From: Gentiana macrophylla
Taxonomy: Eukaryota > Streptophyta > Magnoliopsida > Gentianales > Gentianaceae
Reading direction: 5' to 3'
Length of the DNA stretch: 64,000 bases
NCBI GenBank assembly: GCA_026214975.1
Contig: CM047808.1
Coordinates: forward strand, 61,530,583 to 61,594,582
The translations under genes and the position numbers were made by a program. The notes beneath the pieces were generated by a model. The model worked only from the letters and a program-made list of their open reading frames with translations. It was not told the DNA's origin and searched no databases. Positions 12,004 through 24,030 of this stretch are shown here, piece by piece (the stretch's first letter is position 1; every line of letters begins with the position of its first letter).

Positions 12004-12712
12004 AGCTTGAGCTCGTACATACTGATGTATGTGGCCCAATGTCAATTCAAGCAAAAGGAGGATACTCTTATTTTATCACTTTCACTGATGACCATTCTGA
12101 CTATGGTTTTATATTTACTTAATGAAGTATAAGTCTGAAGCCTTCGAAAAGTTCAAGGAGATCAGAAGTGAAGTGGAGAAACAACTGGGTAAAGAAATCA
12201 AAACACTTCGATCCGATCGAGGCGGAGAATACCTAGATAGAGAGTTTCAAGATTATTTGAAGGAGAATGGGATTCTACCTGAATGGACCCCTCCCGGGAC
12301 GCCACAAATGAATGGCGTGTCTGAGAGGAGGAACCGCACCTTGTTAGACATGGTGCGATCCATGATGAGCTACACAGTTCTTCCAAAATCGTTTTGGGGG
12401 TATGCTCTTGAAACCGCATCCTATACACTGAACCGAGTTCCATCAAAGACGGTTGAGTCCACTCCCTATGAAGTGTTCAAAGGGAAGAAACCAACACTAG
12501 GTTACATGAAACCTTGTGGATGTCTAGTTTATATGAAACGGACCATGCCTGAAACACTGGAACCTAGATCTGATAAATGTCTGTTTGTGGGTTATCCTAG
12601 GGAAACCAAAGGGTACCAATTTTACCACCCTGAGGAACAAAAGGTGTTTGTTGCCCGGACTGGCCACTTTCTAGAGAAAGAGTTTATTCTGGATAGGGTC
12701 AGTGGGAGGTAA
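12004..12712 (+). pseudogene. copia integrase core (rve), broken
   Basis: All three catalytic acidic residues can be located: Asp in LELVHTDVCGP (about 12010), Asp in LRSDRGGEY (about 12210) and Glu in NGVSERRNRT (about 12320). A frameshift near 12115 separates the first from the other two, and the TAG at 12003 and TAA at 12710 interrupt the polyprotein. After the core come the LFVGYP and GYQFY patches typical of copia integrase C-termini. Confidence 0.88.
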
Positions 12713-13476
12713 ATGGATCTTAAAGAAATTCGAGAACCACTTACGGAAAACAGTCCGTTGATGGAAGTAGAGGAGACACCCCATACAAATGTGGCGCCAC
12801 CCTCTACCATAGACACACTAGCACCTCGAAGATCCACCAGGGAACACCGTGAACCCGAAAGGTACACTAGCGTGTATCTCATGGAAGATGAGGACCCTAG
12901 AACTTATGAGGAAGCGCTATTAAGGCATGACAAAGAGAAATGGCTGGAAGCCATGAATTCTGAAATGGAATCCATGAAAGACAACCAAGTTTGGAACTTA
13001 GTTAATCCACCTGAGGGAATAGTTCCCATAGGGTGTAAATGGGTCTTTAAGAGAAAGACCGACACGGACGATAACGTGACTACCTACAAGGCTAGGTTAG
13101 TGGCAAAAGGTTATAAGCAAAGACAAGGAGTTGACTATAACGAAACCTTCTCGCCAGTTGCAATGTTAAAATCCATTAGAATTTTGCTCGCTATTGCAGC
13201 ATACCATGATTACGAAATCTGGCAGATGGATGTGAAAACAGCTTTCCTTAATGGGAACCTGTCTGAGGAAGTGTATATGACACAACCTGAGGGATTCACG
13301 GCCAATGATGCTGGGATGGTGTGTAAACTGGAAAGATCCATTTATGGATTAAAGCAAGCTTCTCGGAGTTGGAATCTTCGCTTTGATGAGATAATCAAAC
13401 AGTTTGATTTCATCAAGAACGAAGATGAGCCCTGTGTTTACAAGAAGGTTAGTGGGAGTGCCACTGTGTTCATAGT
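12713..13476 (+). pseudogene. copia reverse transcriptase, N-terminal part (split by element 3)
   Basis: The frame contains the classic copia RT blocks CKWVFKRKTD, KARLVAKGYKQ, ETFSPVA, QMDVKTAFLNG and ERSIYGLKQASR. It stops four residues into the FIVLYVDD catalytic block because element 3 inserted at 13477. ATAGT at 13472-13476 is the left target duplication and is repeated at 29293-29297, after which the RT frame resumes with LYVDDILL. Only a TAA just before 12713 and the insertion break this half. Confidence 0.92.
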
Positions 13477-15242
13477 TGTTAAGGGTGATTTTATACGATT
13501 TCTAATGATATATTTTATAATGATTTCCTCCACATTTATATAATTTGCATAGAAAATGAGCGTTTAATCGATTTATTGAGCAAGTGAGGTTTTAAACGGT
13601 TTAATTGCAAAAGTGGTTGATTTATGTGTTTTATCGTTGGTTTTATATGTGATTACACTTTGCAATGTTTTGATGATACATATTTTCGATCTAAAAAATG
13701 ATTAAAAGATGATAAGGTTCGGATTTTGAGCATTATTATATTAGGAAAAGGTTGTAAAGGACCATTTTACATCTTATTTATGTAAAAAGGACAACAAAAA
13801 ATGGCAATGGTTGAGAAGGACAAAAAGTAATATCAATCCAAAAATACCCTTTATAATTACAACTAGTCTCATTCCTCCATTATCCTAAAATCTAGAAACC
13901 CTAGCCTCCTTCATTCTGCGCCTCCTTCATTCTGCAACAAATTGCTCCTCATTCTTCTACAACAAATGATAAGATCCGATCTTGCGTCAAATGTTCAAAT
14001 TTGCAGGCATCAGCGTTCAATTTGCAGCGTTCATCAGCGCCCTGATGTCAAAATTTGCAGGGTTTGTCCGCCGGCGACCACCAAAAAATACCGCCTATTG
14101 TCAAATTCAATGGAAGAGAACTGGAAGAGCCGCTACAAATTCCGGTGAATTGTTCAAATTCAACAATATTAATGCCAGTGAATTCAAATTCCGGCGATCA
14201 CCAAAAAAAACCGCCTGATGTAAAATTAAAATTCCGGTGAATCGTTCAATTCCGGTGAATCCGACCATCCCAAATTCCTCCAAATTCTCCTCTTCTTCTT
14301 AATAATCCTTCATATTGCTTTTTATTTTCTTTCAAACGTTGATCAATTTTGCTTTCAATTCGTTGATCAACCATAGAGAAGTTAATATGCTTTTTATTTC
14401 TTTTTTTTTGACTGATGCTTTTATTTTCTAATTTGGGTGTTTTGTTGATGAAATAATGTTTTGGAGATCAGATGTAGAGTCTGTGTTGCTCTCTAGTATT
14501 TGGGATGTTTGTGATTTTTATGGACTCTTTAATTCAGCAAAAATCTTGTTTCAGTTCTTCAATTTTGCTTTCAAATTCGTTGATCTATTGGTATGGAATC
14601 TTGTTTTATTGCTGCTGGATTATGATGTAGTAACATGTAAACAACAACGTAGTAACATTTGAACAACGAAGTAGTAACATTGCTACATAATATAGTAACA
14701 GTCCAAACAATCGTAGTAACATTTCACGAAAAAGTAGTAACGTTTCGGCATTTTTTTCATGAATGTGCACGATCTTAAGGTACACAAATCCCCTATTGGG
14801 GTTCCCCTTCCCAAGTAGGGTATAGAAAGCTACCAGAAACAATGGAAACGCGAAAAACGGAGTGATATTTTGACTTTGAACATTTCCAAGGAAAATGTAG
14901 TAACGTTTCGTTAATTTACCCGATTTTGCTAAAAACAAAATAAAAAATATCTTTAATTATCATTAAGGGTATTTTTGTACATCTCTTCTTTTTTTGTCCT
15001 TCTCAACCAGTGTCTTTGTTTTCTGTCCTATTTCATAATTTACCATCTTATATTGTCCTTTAGACCCACCGCCCGTTATTATATCAACTCAAGTCATAAT
15101 TACTAAAATGTATAAGTAGTAGTTATCTATCTATCCATATATTTATATATATCTTCAAAGGAATAAAAATATTCCTTGGGCCCCCCATATATTCCCTTTG
15201 TCTTTTGCTTGTCTCTTTTGTTTTTTTTCTCTCGATGATATC

Positions 15243-15311
<69 letters not shown>

Positions 15312-17096
15312 ACATATCTGCATCTTATTAAAACTGTTGTTGTCAGAAATACTCGTGGTTTGTTTCTTTGTGTTCAGGTAAAAAAGATAAGAATTACTGC
15401 GGAGACGGAACTAAAGACTGAATCACGAGACGAGAGTTTTGCCTGACTGAAGCAAGAAAAATCTAAGGGGGGACAAAGAGAATATTTGGGGGACAAAGAG
15501 AATATTTTGAGACAAAGAGAATATTTGATGAAGAAGGCATGTTTTGGAATCCTAAAAGATGGATTTTGAGGAAGAGAAGAAGATGCTACGAAGAGTTTAC
15601 GAGTTAAAGGGATCAATTTTGTCCAACGAGCTTCTACCATAACCTGTTTTCGATGGAAATTTGACCTGACTTAGAGGCATTTTCAGGGGACGAGGTCTTG
15701 ATGAAATTTGTAGATATTCAAACGAGCTTTCCAACGCATTTTGAATCACGTCAATCGGAGGTCTACAACTCAAGTTATGATTTTTTTTCCGAACAGCTGA
15801 AAAAACGGACGAACCGGAGATATTTATTTGCTCTCCCAAGCCTACCTAACAAACTCCCAAGCCTCCCCAACAAACTCATCATTACTCCCAAGCCTCCATA
15901 ACAACCTCCAAGCCTACATAACAACCTCCTAGCCTCCCCCAAATGATACCTCCCTTATATCACCTCCCATTATATATATGATATAACATATACACACAAA
16001 GGAGGGAGAACTCAACCATTCACCTAAAAGAGGCTTGGCCGCCCCTTCCTTGGCCTCCATGGCCATCCCTTTCTCCATGTAGTTTCTCCACTTTTTTCTA
16101 TCATTTTGTTGAAGAATTGAAGATGTGTGTATGTATATATACATATATGTCTATGTATATCTATATGTAAGCATACATACAAGCTTCTTTCTTCTTTCTT
16201 TTTAGTTTTGAGCCATATATGTATGCATATGTCTATGTATGTATATGTATATGCTTGTATGTTTAAATAATGTTGTAATAAAACGATGATGAGAAGCTAA
16301 AGCACGTTGGAACAAGCCTTGTGAAGCCGTTTCTTAGCAACATCTCGATTTCGAATTTGGATTATCTTGTAAGTTTTAATAAAAGTTGTATCTTTTCTAT
16401 GTTTTTGTTGTTGTTATGCAATTTATATCGAGAGATGGTTGCTATTTGATGTTTAACGTTTGACGAGTCGTTGTTAAACCTTAGATCACCATAGTCAAGA
16501 TTGGTTCTTTAACCTATATATAACGAGAGTTGTTAGGTTAGAAATCTAGATTGCAAGATTGAGAAATCTTACACCTTTGTTATGAAAGCGTTAATCTTTA
16601 AAGATCGAGAGATGACGAGATTAATAGGCAAATTTCTAAGATATTAGAAATTCATACTTTCGATAGGTGAATCACAATTTTTATTAAATCATCACTAGAT
16701 AATCTAGAGTAGAAATTGAGGGTTGCGGGAATCGGTGGATCATTGCTTGTTCGTTGTTAAATTAATTGAGAAAAATCGTTTGTGCTGTTTTGCTTCGTTT
16801 TCATCGTAGTAACCGTAGTAAGTTTATTGTAGTTTTAGTTATAAAATAGGTACAACTTAGTTAGTTCGATTCGTAATTATCTTTCCGGCTTTGGATTGAC
16901 AACCCTCTGTCAGCTTATTTGTTTTCGTTTTAGTTTTTATTTCTCGTGACACTTTTAGAAAAATTAAGAACTAGACCAACCTCGATTCCCTGTGGATCGA
17001 CTCGGTTTTTAATCGCTATACTACGATCCCTACACTTGGGGTAAACCGGATTTATTTATTACTTGTTTGTTTTGCTTTGCTATAAAATCCGAGACA
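13477..17096 (+). mobile_element. LTR A of element 3 (contains the MULE)
   Basis: Without the MULE and its duplicated target this LTR is about 2.28 kb, the same as LTR B (2294 bp) and C (2275 bp). It starts TGTTAAGGG and ends GAGACA. Inside are a long (TA)n tract (15246-15308), three GACAAAGAGAATATT repeats (about 15471-15525) and a CCCAAGCCT-rich repeat patch (about 15834-15940). Frames reading YIYIYI are only the microsatellite. Confidence 0.92.
13742..15075. mobile_element. Non-autonomous Mutator-like element (MULE)
   Basis: LTR A has 1334 bp that B and C lack, plus a 9-bp duplication: TTATTATAT at 13733-13741 and 15076-15084. The ends form imperfect terminal inverted repeats of about 110 bp (13742-13853 and 14964-15075). 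Matching blocks include GGTTGAGAAGGACAAAAA, AAAAATACCCTT and TAAAGGAC. A 9-bp duplication with long inverted repeats is the MULE signature. The interior has short internal duplications (GGCGACCACCAAAAAA-like at about 14072 and 14193; AGTAACATT-like units at about 14628-14900). No transposase is encoded, and I recognise no captured gene fragment. Confidence 0.9.
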
Positions 17097-17340
17097 AGTT
17101 TTTGGCGCCGCTGCCGGGACTCGTGCGGTTGTCCGATTCATTATTAATTTTTCTAAGGTAGTATAGTGGTGAGTGTTCGCTAACGGAACCAAAAACAAGT
17201 TTTTGGCGCCGTTGCGGGAATCGTTCGGTTGTCCGGTTCATTATTAATTTTTCTAAGGTAGTATAGTGTTGAGTATTTCGCTAACGGAACCAAAAACAAG
17301 TTTTTGGCGCCGCTGCCGGGATTCGCACTGATTGTCTAGT
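17097..17340 (+). repeat. Triplicated primer-binding site region, internal copy 1
   Basis: Three TTTTTGGCGCCG sites start their TGG at 17103, 17204 and 17305, about 101 bp apart. Between them lie TAAGGTAGTATAGTG segments (from 17158 and 17258) that match the 5' half of plant tRNA-Asp as I remember it. Compared with the second internal copy, this one shows losses at CCGG and CCCGCC sites. The first site, next to LTR A, is in the position expected for the functional primer site. Confidence 0.85.
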
Positions 17341-17390
17341 TTTATTAATTTTTCTAGTTTTTGTTATCAAGTTTTTCGTAGGTAGGTTTT

Positions 17391-17518
17391 AAAAAAAAAT
17401 TTAAATAAATAAATAAATAAATAAATTCCCCTTGTCCCCTTGTCCCCTACTCATAAAAAAAAATATTCTCCTCCTTATCTTGTCCCCTTGTATATATATA
17501 TATATATATATATCTAGC

Positions 17519-17603
<85 letters not shown>

Positions 17604-17710
17604 CATCCTTATATATATATTTCACCTTTTTGAAAAAAAAAAAAAAAAAAAAAAAAACGCACTCGGTAAATACCGAGTGGAGTCGGTAATTACCGGGAGA
17701 GAAAAAAAAA
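17391..17710. repeat. Low-complexity block: (TAAA)n, (TA)n and poly-A
   Basis: The block is a run of AAATAAATAAAT, several (TA)n tracts between 17492 and 17598 with an ACACAC interruption, and an A-run of about 25 nt ending near 17657. It is repeated in the second internal copy at about 23510-23784. Right after it is a small palindromic ACTCGGTAAATACCGAGT (17662-17679). Confidence 0.85.
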
Positions 17711-17903
17711 ATATAAAAAACCAAGGAACACGTTTCAATCGTCGAGGTTGGGTGATGGATTCTCGGTGAATCCCACTCTGCGGAAGCATAAGGAATAAAA
17801 AAAAATCCCGAAACCTCGTGATTTAGGTGTTGGTGTTCGAACTGGTTTTTGAAAACTCGAAGTCAATACGGGGTCATACAATCTTCTATCTAGGATTGAG
17901 GAC

Positions 17904-19062
17904 ATGGATGAGCAAAGTCAGATAGCCATCTCGCCGGCAGCAGTGGCGGCTCTTATGATGCGATGCAATCCTATGAATCGGACTCAGTCTTTTCCTCGTA
18001 ACTCACATGTTACATTCGTGAAAGATGTTGTCAACCTGGCCATCTTTGTTGGCGGTGTCAACTTCTTTCCACTTACGCATATCAAGTTAATCTTTGTCCA
18101 AAATCAAGGACGATGTGCAGTCGATCATATGCCGCCTATGTGACAATGTGGGACATACTTCTCCTTTACATCCTATGGGTGGGATGAGCGTTTTCGATGG
18201 CTAGCAATATCAGAGTTTTAATAATCAGTTCTCCGCCACAAAGCAATTTTCCAAATCAGGGTTTCAATTTTCAGAATCCAAATTTCTATCAAAACCCGAA
18301 CTTCAGTCAGGACCAAAATATCAATTTTTCCAATCAAAGTTGGTCTGACCAATCTTTTCCACAACACTATCATAACTCTCAAGGACCCTCTCAATCTATT
18401 GATCTTGAAGCTAAATTGGAGCTCCAATCCTTTCAGAGGGAGCTCCAATCCTTTCAGAGGGAGCAAAATGATACTATCCAACGCCTTTTGGTAGGCTTAT
18501 GGATATTAGGCAAATGGCTCAAGACCAAGGCATTGACCTAGCTCCCACTCCCTTATGATGAGAAGAGGCTAGTGCTATGAATTTAGGATCCGACATTCAA
18601 CTTAGTGAAGTAGAAGTGTCAAGCTTCCCTCCTACATGGTGTGATGCTGAAGATGGTTGTCCTAAGATAGATCCGACATTAGAGATGGTTGAAGATATTG
18701 ATGAGCAAAAAGGTGAAGAAATACACCCGGTGTTGGAGAATATAGAGGACACTGTGCCTAAATTAGAGCTAAGTCACCCGGAGGAAGTCACATTTGAGGA
18801 GCCATTGAAGCCAAAGAGTATTGAGGTGGTTGTGGATAAGAAAGTGAGCGAGAAAGAAGTTATCTTCCCACTTGATCACTATATCATGAACTGGGAGGTG
18901 GAGGTTCCTAATCCCGTTCTTCTTTTATTGGGAAGATACTTCATTAAAATACTTCGAGCCAAAGTTCTGTTAATTTCCTATGAAGGTGAGATGGATGGCT
19001 TGTATGCAGAATATTCGTTGAGGAATCATGTAAGAAAAACTTATCCATTTGATAATGGATAG
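17904..19062 (+). pseudogene. Mini-Gag of element 3, internal copy 1 (broken)
   Basis: The ATG at 17904 opens MDEQSQIA, but the two zinc knuckles seen in copy 2 are lost here through base changes at CAG/CTG sites. A Gln/Asn-rich segment (18197-18541) is preserved better in this copy than in copy 2. An acidic frame (18577-19062) follows, 161 residues, beginning MNLGSDIQLSEVEV and ending TYPFDNG. No capsid, protease or polymerase is present. Confidence 0.65.
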
Positions 19063-19142
19063 TGAAAAGGAGGGTTAGTCTTTTACCAGTCAGACATTAA
19101 AGAACTGGATGTTTTTGTTTTAGATAAGATAGTTTTATTTCC

Positions 19143-19195
<53 letters not shown>

Positions 19196-20887
19196 TAAAA
19201 AAACGCAACTAAGTCCCAGGATGAATGTTTGAATATCATTAAAGAGGAACGATTAGGTGGTTATCCGAAAATCCCGAGGTATAACAAAGAGAAAACGTTC
19301 AAATGCATCATCTCTTAGACTTAGGTTGTTGAACCTTGAGGATCTCGGGTATAAAAGACTCACTACATTTCATTTTATAATCTAGTAGGAATATCGACTA
19401 TGAATTTATGATTTATGCTCATGTAATACTCTCTATGATACGTATATGCTTAGATGTCCTGTGTTTTCCCTGTGTGGTGATTTTTCCATCTGAGTGATTA
19501 TTTCTATGCTTGTATCAAACTTTTCTGCGCGATATGTTATATTCCCCCGTGTCCCCGAGATATTTCCGTGTTTGTCAAGTGTGCAGGATATTTGTGATAG
19601 CAATTGTGAGTTTTAGACAAAATCAGTTTTCCGGTGGATGGTCCACGCTCATCGCTTTCGTCGACATTTCTCGATCGACTTGAAGCACTTTCGAATTGCC
19701 TCTTTCGACTACAATCAGCTAAGTGTTCTTTTTCTTTTTACTTTCTCGACAACTTGAGGACACGTTGTGATTTAAGTGTGGGGGAGGGAATAGTTGGTTA
19801 TGTGTATCTACCATTTGCTTAATTCATTATGATTCTATGCAAAAAAGAGCTAAATTTTTCAAAATTTTTAGTTTTTTTGTTTAGTCCCGAGTAAGCAATG
19901 CATATCTTTGTTCGGTTCTTTATAGTCATTGATGCTGTATTCCGTATGTTCAGTAAGTTGGTTGTTTCACCCGATATATTTTTCACAAGCCATAGTGAAT
20001 GATGAGCTAAAATATAAAGCTATACCCCTTTGGATTAGTGATAGTTGATTATCTTATAAGTCATGTGCTTAGTGCTAACGTATATATCGTGACAATTATG
20101 ATAGTTTGTGTTTAGATCCAAAATATGTTATACTGTGAATATCTTAGGTTTGAATGTGATAAGTAAAGCGTAACTATTGTGCTTTGAAAAAAAAAAGTTG
20201 AATTTAATAGAATTAATTGTGTGTGTCGGAAGCTGGTCGATGACTTGAGTGCGGTAGGTCATATCTCGAATGTCCTATACCACTATGATGACCAAAAGCT
20301 CACGATACAATGAAGAAGTCGCCTTATGATTTGAGTAAGGTAGGGTATATCTCGAATATCCTATTCTCGCTATGACGGGCAAGAGCTCATTCGATGTGTG
20401 TTGAAAAAAGAGAAGAAAAAAAGAGTTAGATAGGTATTAATGTATTCGATCTCACCTCATGACACTTGCAAGATAGTCGATTTTGGCAATGAGTTCGGAT
20501 ATGTTAGTATTCTATAAAAAAATAGAACATGGGTGAAAGACTTAGTTATCGTGATACCTTATCCCCAAAGATAAACCGATGTGATATGTTGTAGGGATTA
20601 TCCTCCGAGTATATCGAAAGGTCCTAGATACATTCTATTATCCTTTTCGGGATATGTCACGCTTTGTAGGGTGCATCTTATAAGTATCATTTATTACTAG
20701 CTTGAAGGGGTATTAGCTAGTTTGCTTTGAATTTTTCAAGTTTGGACTTAGTGAAAGTTTTCTATGGCTATGCACACACACCAAGGTGAACCTCGATTTA
20801 TTGAATATATGTTATATTTTCTTTGAGGTGTCTATCTTTTCTCGAGCCTTGATTCTTGTTTTGTTTTGCTCGGGGACGAGCAAAAGC
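19063..20887. other. Non-coding 3' half of internal region 1, with a second polypurine tract
   Basis: There is no coding sequence. A (TA)n tract lies near 19157-19188. An internal purine run, AAGTGTGGGGGAGGGA, at 19774-19789 is nearly the same as the terminal polypurine tract and could act as a central one. Two diverged copies of a GTAGGTCATATCTCGAAT-like unit lie near 20258 and 20338. Confidence 0.65.
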
Positions 20888-20902
20888 TAAGTGTGGGGGA
20901 GT
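20888..20902 (+). other. Polypurine tract before LTR B
   Basis: TAAGTGTGGGGGAGT directly precedes the TGTTAAGGG start of LTR B. It is the expected primer site for plus-strand synthesis. Confidence 0.85.
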
Positions 20903-21326
20903 TGTTAAGGGTGATTTTATACGATTTCTAATGATATATTTTATAATGATTTCCTCCACATTTATATAATTTGCATAGAAAATGAGCGTTTAATCGATTT
21001 ATTGAGCAAGTGAGGTTTTAAACGGTTTAATTGCAAAAGTGGTTGATTTATGTGTTTTATCGTTGGTTTTATATGTGATTACACTTTGCAATGTTTTGAT
21101 GATACATATTTTCGATCTAAAAAATGATTAAAAGATGATAAGGTTCGGATTTTGAGCATTATTATATCAACTCAAGTCATAATTACTAAAATGTATAAGT
21201 AGTAGTTATCTATCTATCCATATATTTATATATATCTTCAAAGGAATAAAAATATTCCTTGGGCCCCCCATATATTCCCTTTGTCTTTTGCTTGTCTCTT
21301 TTGTTTTTTTTTCTCTCGATGATATC

Positions 21327-21413
<87 letters not shown>

Positions 21414-23196
21414 TATATCATTATTAAAACTGTTGTTGTCGTAAATACTCGTGGTTTGTTTCTTTGTGTTCGAGTAAAAAAGATAAGAATTATCATGGAG
21501 ACGGAACTAAAGATCGAATCACGAGACGAGAGTTTTGCTCGATCAAGCAAGAAAAATCTAAGAGGGGACAAAGAGAATATTTGGGGGACAAAGAGAATAT
21601 TTTGAGACAAAGAGAATATTTGATGAAGAAGGCATGTTTGGAATCCTAAAAGATGGATTTTGAGGAAGAGAAGAAGAAGATAAGCACTGAGTTTACGAGT
21701 TAAAGGGATCAATTTTGTCCAACGAGCTTCTACCGTAACCTGTTTTCGATGGAAATTTGACCTGACTTAGAGGCATTTTCAGGGGACGAGGTCTTGATGA
21801 AATTTGTAGATATTCAAACGAGCTTTCCAACGCATTTTGAATCACGTCAATCGGAGGTCTACAACTCAAGTTATGATTTTTTTTCCGAACAGCTGAAAAA
21901 ACGGACGAACCGGAGATATTTATTTGCTCTCCCAAGCCTACCTAACAAACTCCCAAGCCTCCCCAACAAACTCATCATTACTCCCAAGCCTCCATAACAA
22001 CCTCCAAGCCTACATAACAACCTCCTAGCCTCCCCCAAATGATACCTCCCTTATATCACCTCCCATTATATATATGATATAACATATACACACAAAGGAG
22101 GGAGAACTCAACCATTCACCTAAAAGAGGCTTGGCCGCCCCTTCCTTGGCCTCCATGGCCATCCCTTTCTCCATGTAGTTTCTCCACTTTTTTCTATCAT
22201 TTTGTTGAAGAATTGAAGATGTGTGTATGTATATATACATATATGTCTATGTATATCTATATGTAAGCATACATACAAGCTTCTTTCTTCTTTCTTTTTA
22301 GTTTTGAGCCATATATGTATGCATATGTCTATGTATGTATATGTATATGCTTGTATGTTTAAATAATGTTGTAATAAAACGATGATGAGAAGCTAAAGCA
22401 CGTTGGAACAAGCCTTGTGAAGCCGTTTCTTAGCAACATCTCGATTTTAATTTGGATTATCTTGTAAGTTTTAATAAAAGTTGTATCTTTTCTATGTTTT
22501 TGTTGTTGTTATGCAATTTATATCGAGAGATGGTTGCTATTTGATGTTTAACGTTTGACGAGAGTCGTTGTTAAACCTTAGATCACCATAGTCAAGATTG
22601 GTTCTTTAACCTATATATAACGAGAGTTGTTAGGTTAGAAATCTAGATTGCAAGATTGAGAAATCTTACACCTTTGTTATGAAAGCGTTAATCTTTAAAG
22701 ATCGAGAGATGACGAGATTAATAGGCAAATTTCTAAGATATTAGAAATTCATACTTTCGATAGGTGAATCACAATTTTTATTAAATCATCACTAGATAAT
22801 CTAGAGTAGAAATTGAGGGTTGCGGGAATCGGTGGATCATTGCTTGTTCGTTGTTAAATTAATTGAGAAAAATCGTTTGTGCTGTTTTGCTTCGTTTTCA
22901 TCGTAGTAACCGTAGTAAGTTTATTGTAGTTTTAGTTATAAAATAGGTACAACTTAGTTAGTTCGATTCGTAATTATCTTTCCTGGCTTTGGATTGACAA
23001 CCCTCTGTCCAGTTATTTGTTTTCGTTTTTAGTTTTTATTTCTCGTGACACTTTTAGAAAAATTAAGAACTAGACCAACCTCGATTCCCTGTGGATCGAC
23101 TCCGGTTTTTAATCGCTATACTACGATCCCTACACTTGGGGTAAACCGGATTTATTTATTACTTGTTTGTTTTGCTTTGCTATAAAATCCGAGACA
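20903..23196 (+). mobile_element. LTR B (middle LTR) of element 3
   Basis: It has the same termini as LTRs A and C and lacks the MULE. It contains a long (TA)n tract (21331-21411). It sits between two internal regions, so it acts as 3' LTR for copy 1 and 5' LTR for copy 2. Differences from A and C include CTG-to-TCG-like changes near 21425-21545. Confidence 0.93.
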
Positions 23197-23440
23197 AGTT
23201 TTTGGCGCCGTTGCCGGGGACTCGGTGCGGTTGTCCAGTTCATTATTAATTTTTCTAAGGTAGTATAGTGGTGAGTGTTCCCGCCAACGGAACCAAAAAC
23301 AAGTTTTTGGCGCCGTTGCCGGGGAATCGGTTCGGTTGTCCGGTTCATTATTAATTTTTCTAAGGTAGTATAGTGCTGAGTATTCCCGCCAACGGAACCA
23401 AAAACAAGTTTTTGGCGCCGTTGCCGGGGATTCGGTACGG
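23197..23440 (+). repeat. Triplicated primer-binding site with tRNA-Asp 5'-half-like segments, internal copy 2
   Basis: TGGCGCCGTTGCCGGGGA occurs at 23203-23220, 23308-23325 and 23413-23430, exactly 105 bp apart. It is the perfect 18-nt complement of the plant tRNA-Asp(GUC) 3' end as I know it. Between the sites, 23260-23285 and 23365-23390 read GTAGTATAGTG...TTCCCGCC and match nucleotides of the D-arm and 5' anticodon stem of the same tRNA in sense orientation, with one mismatch each. Confidence 0.85.
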
Positions 23441-23668
23441 TTGTCTAGTTTTATTAATTTTTCTAGTTTTTGTTATCAAGTTTTTCGTAGGTAGGTTTTA
23501 AAAAAAAAAATTTAAATAAATAAATAAATAAATAAATTCCCCTTGTCCCCCTTGTCCCCTACTCATAAAAAAAAAATATTCCCCTCCCCTTATCTTGTCC
23601 CCCTTGTATATATATATATATATATATATCTAGCATATCTATATATATATATATATATACACACACAT

Positions 23669-23725
<57 letters not shown>

Positions 23726-23754
23726 CATCCTTATATATATATTTCACCTTTTTG

Positions 23755-23786
<32 letters not shown>

Positions 23787-24030
23787 GCACTCGGTAAATA
23801 CCGAGTGGAGTCGGTAATTACCGGGAGAGAAAAAAAAAATATAAAAAACCAAGGAACACGTTTCAATCGTTGAGGTTGGGTGATGGATTCTCGGTGAATC
23901 CCACTCTGCGGAAGCATAAGGAATAAAAAAAAATCCGAAACCTCGTGATTTAGGTGTTGGTGTTCGAACTGGTTTTTGAAAACTCGAAGTCAATACGGGG
24001 TCATACAATCTTCTATCTAGGATTGAGGAC

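Noticed and set aside
13733..15084. hAT element (8-bp duplication)
   Set aside because: The empty site in LTRs B and C shows that the duplication is 9 bp (TTATTATAT), and inverted repeats of about 110 bp fit a MULE.
15123..15446. Open frames reading YIYIYI on both strands over (TA)n tracts (also near 21259-21605, 27374-27643 and 17432-17689)
   Set aside because: They are produced by the microsatellite itself and have no conserved flanks; not genes.
15929..16144. 71-codon minus-strand frame repeated in all three LTRs of element 3
   Set aside because: It repeats only because the LTR repeats; it covers the CCCAAGCCT-rich patch and has no recognisable domain. In LTR C the frame is longer because of one indel, so it is not conserved as protein.
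17158..17330. A possible complete tRNA-Asp gene next to the primer sites
   Set aside because: Only the D-arm and 5' anticodon-stem part is present; the anticodon loop, variable region and T-arm in sense orientation are missing.
17103..17340. Regularly spaced repeats read as a CRISPR-like array
   Set aside because: Only three units, spacers are themselves repeats, and the position after an LTR with a tRNA-complementary core identifies primer-binding sites; the sequence is plant nuclear DNA.
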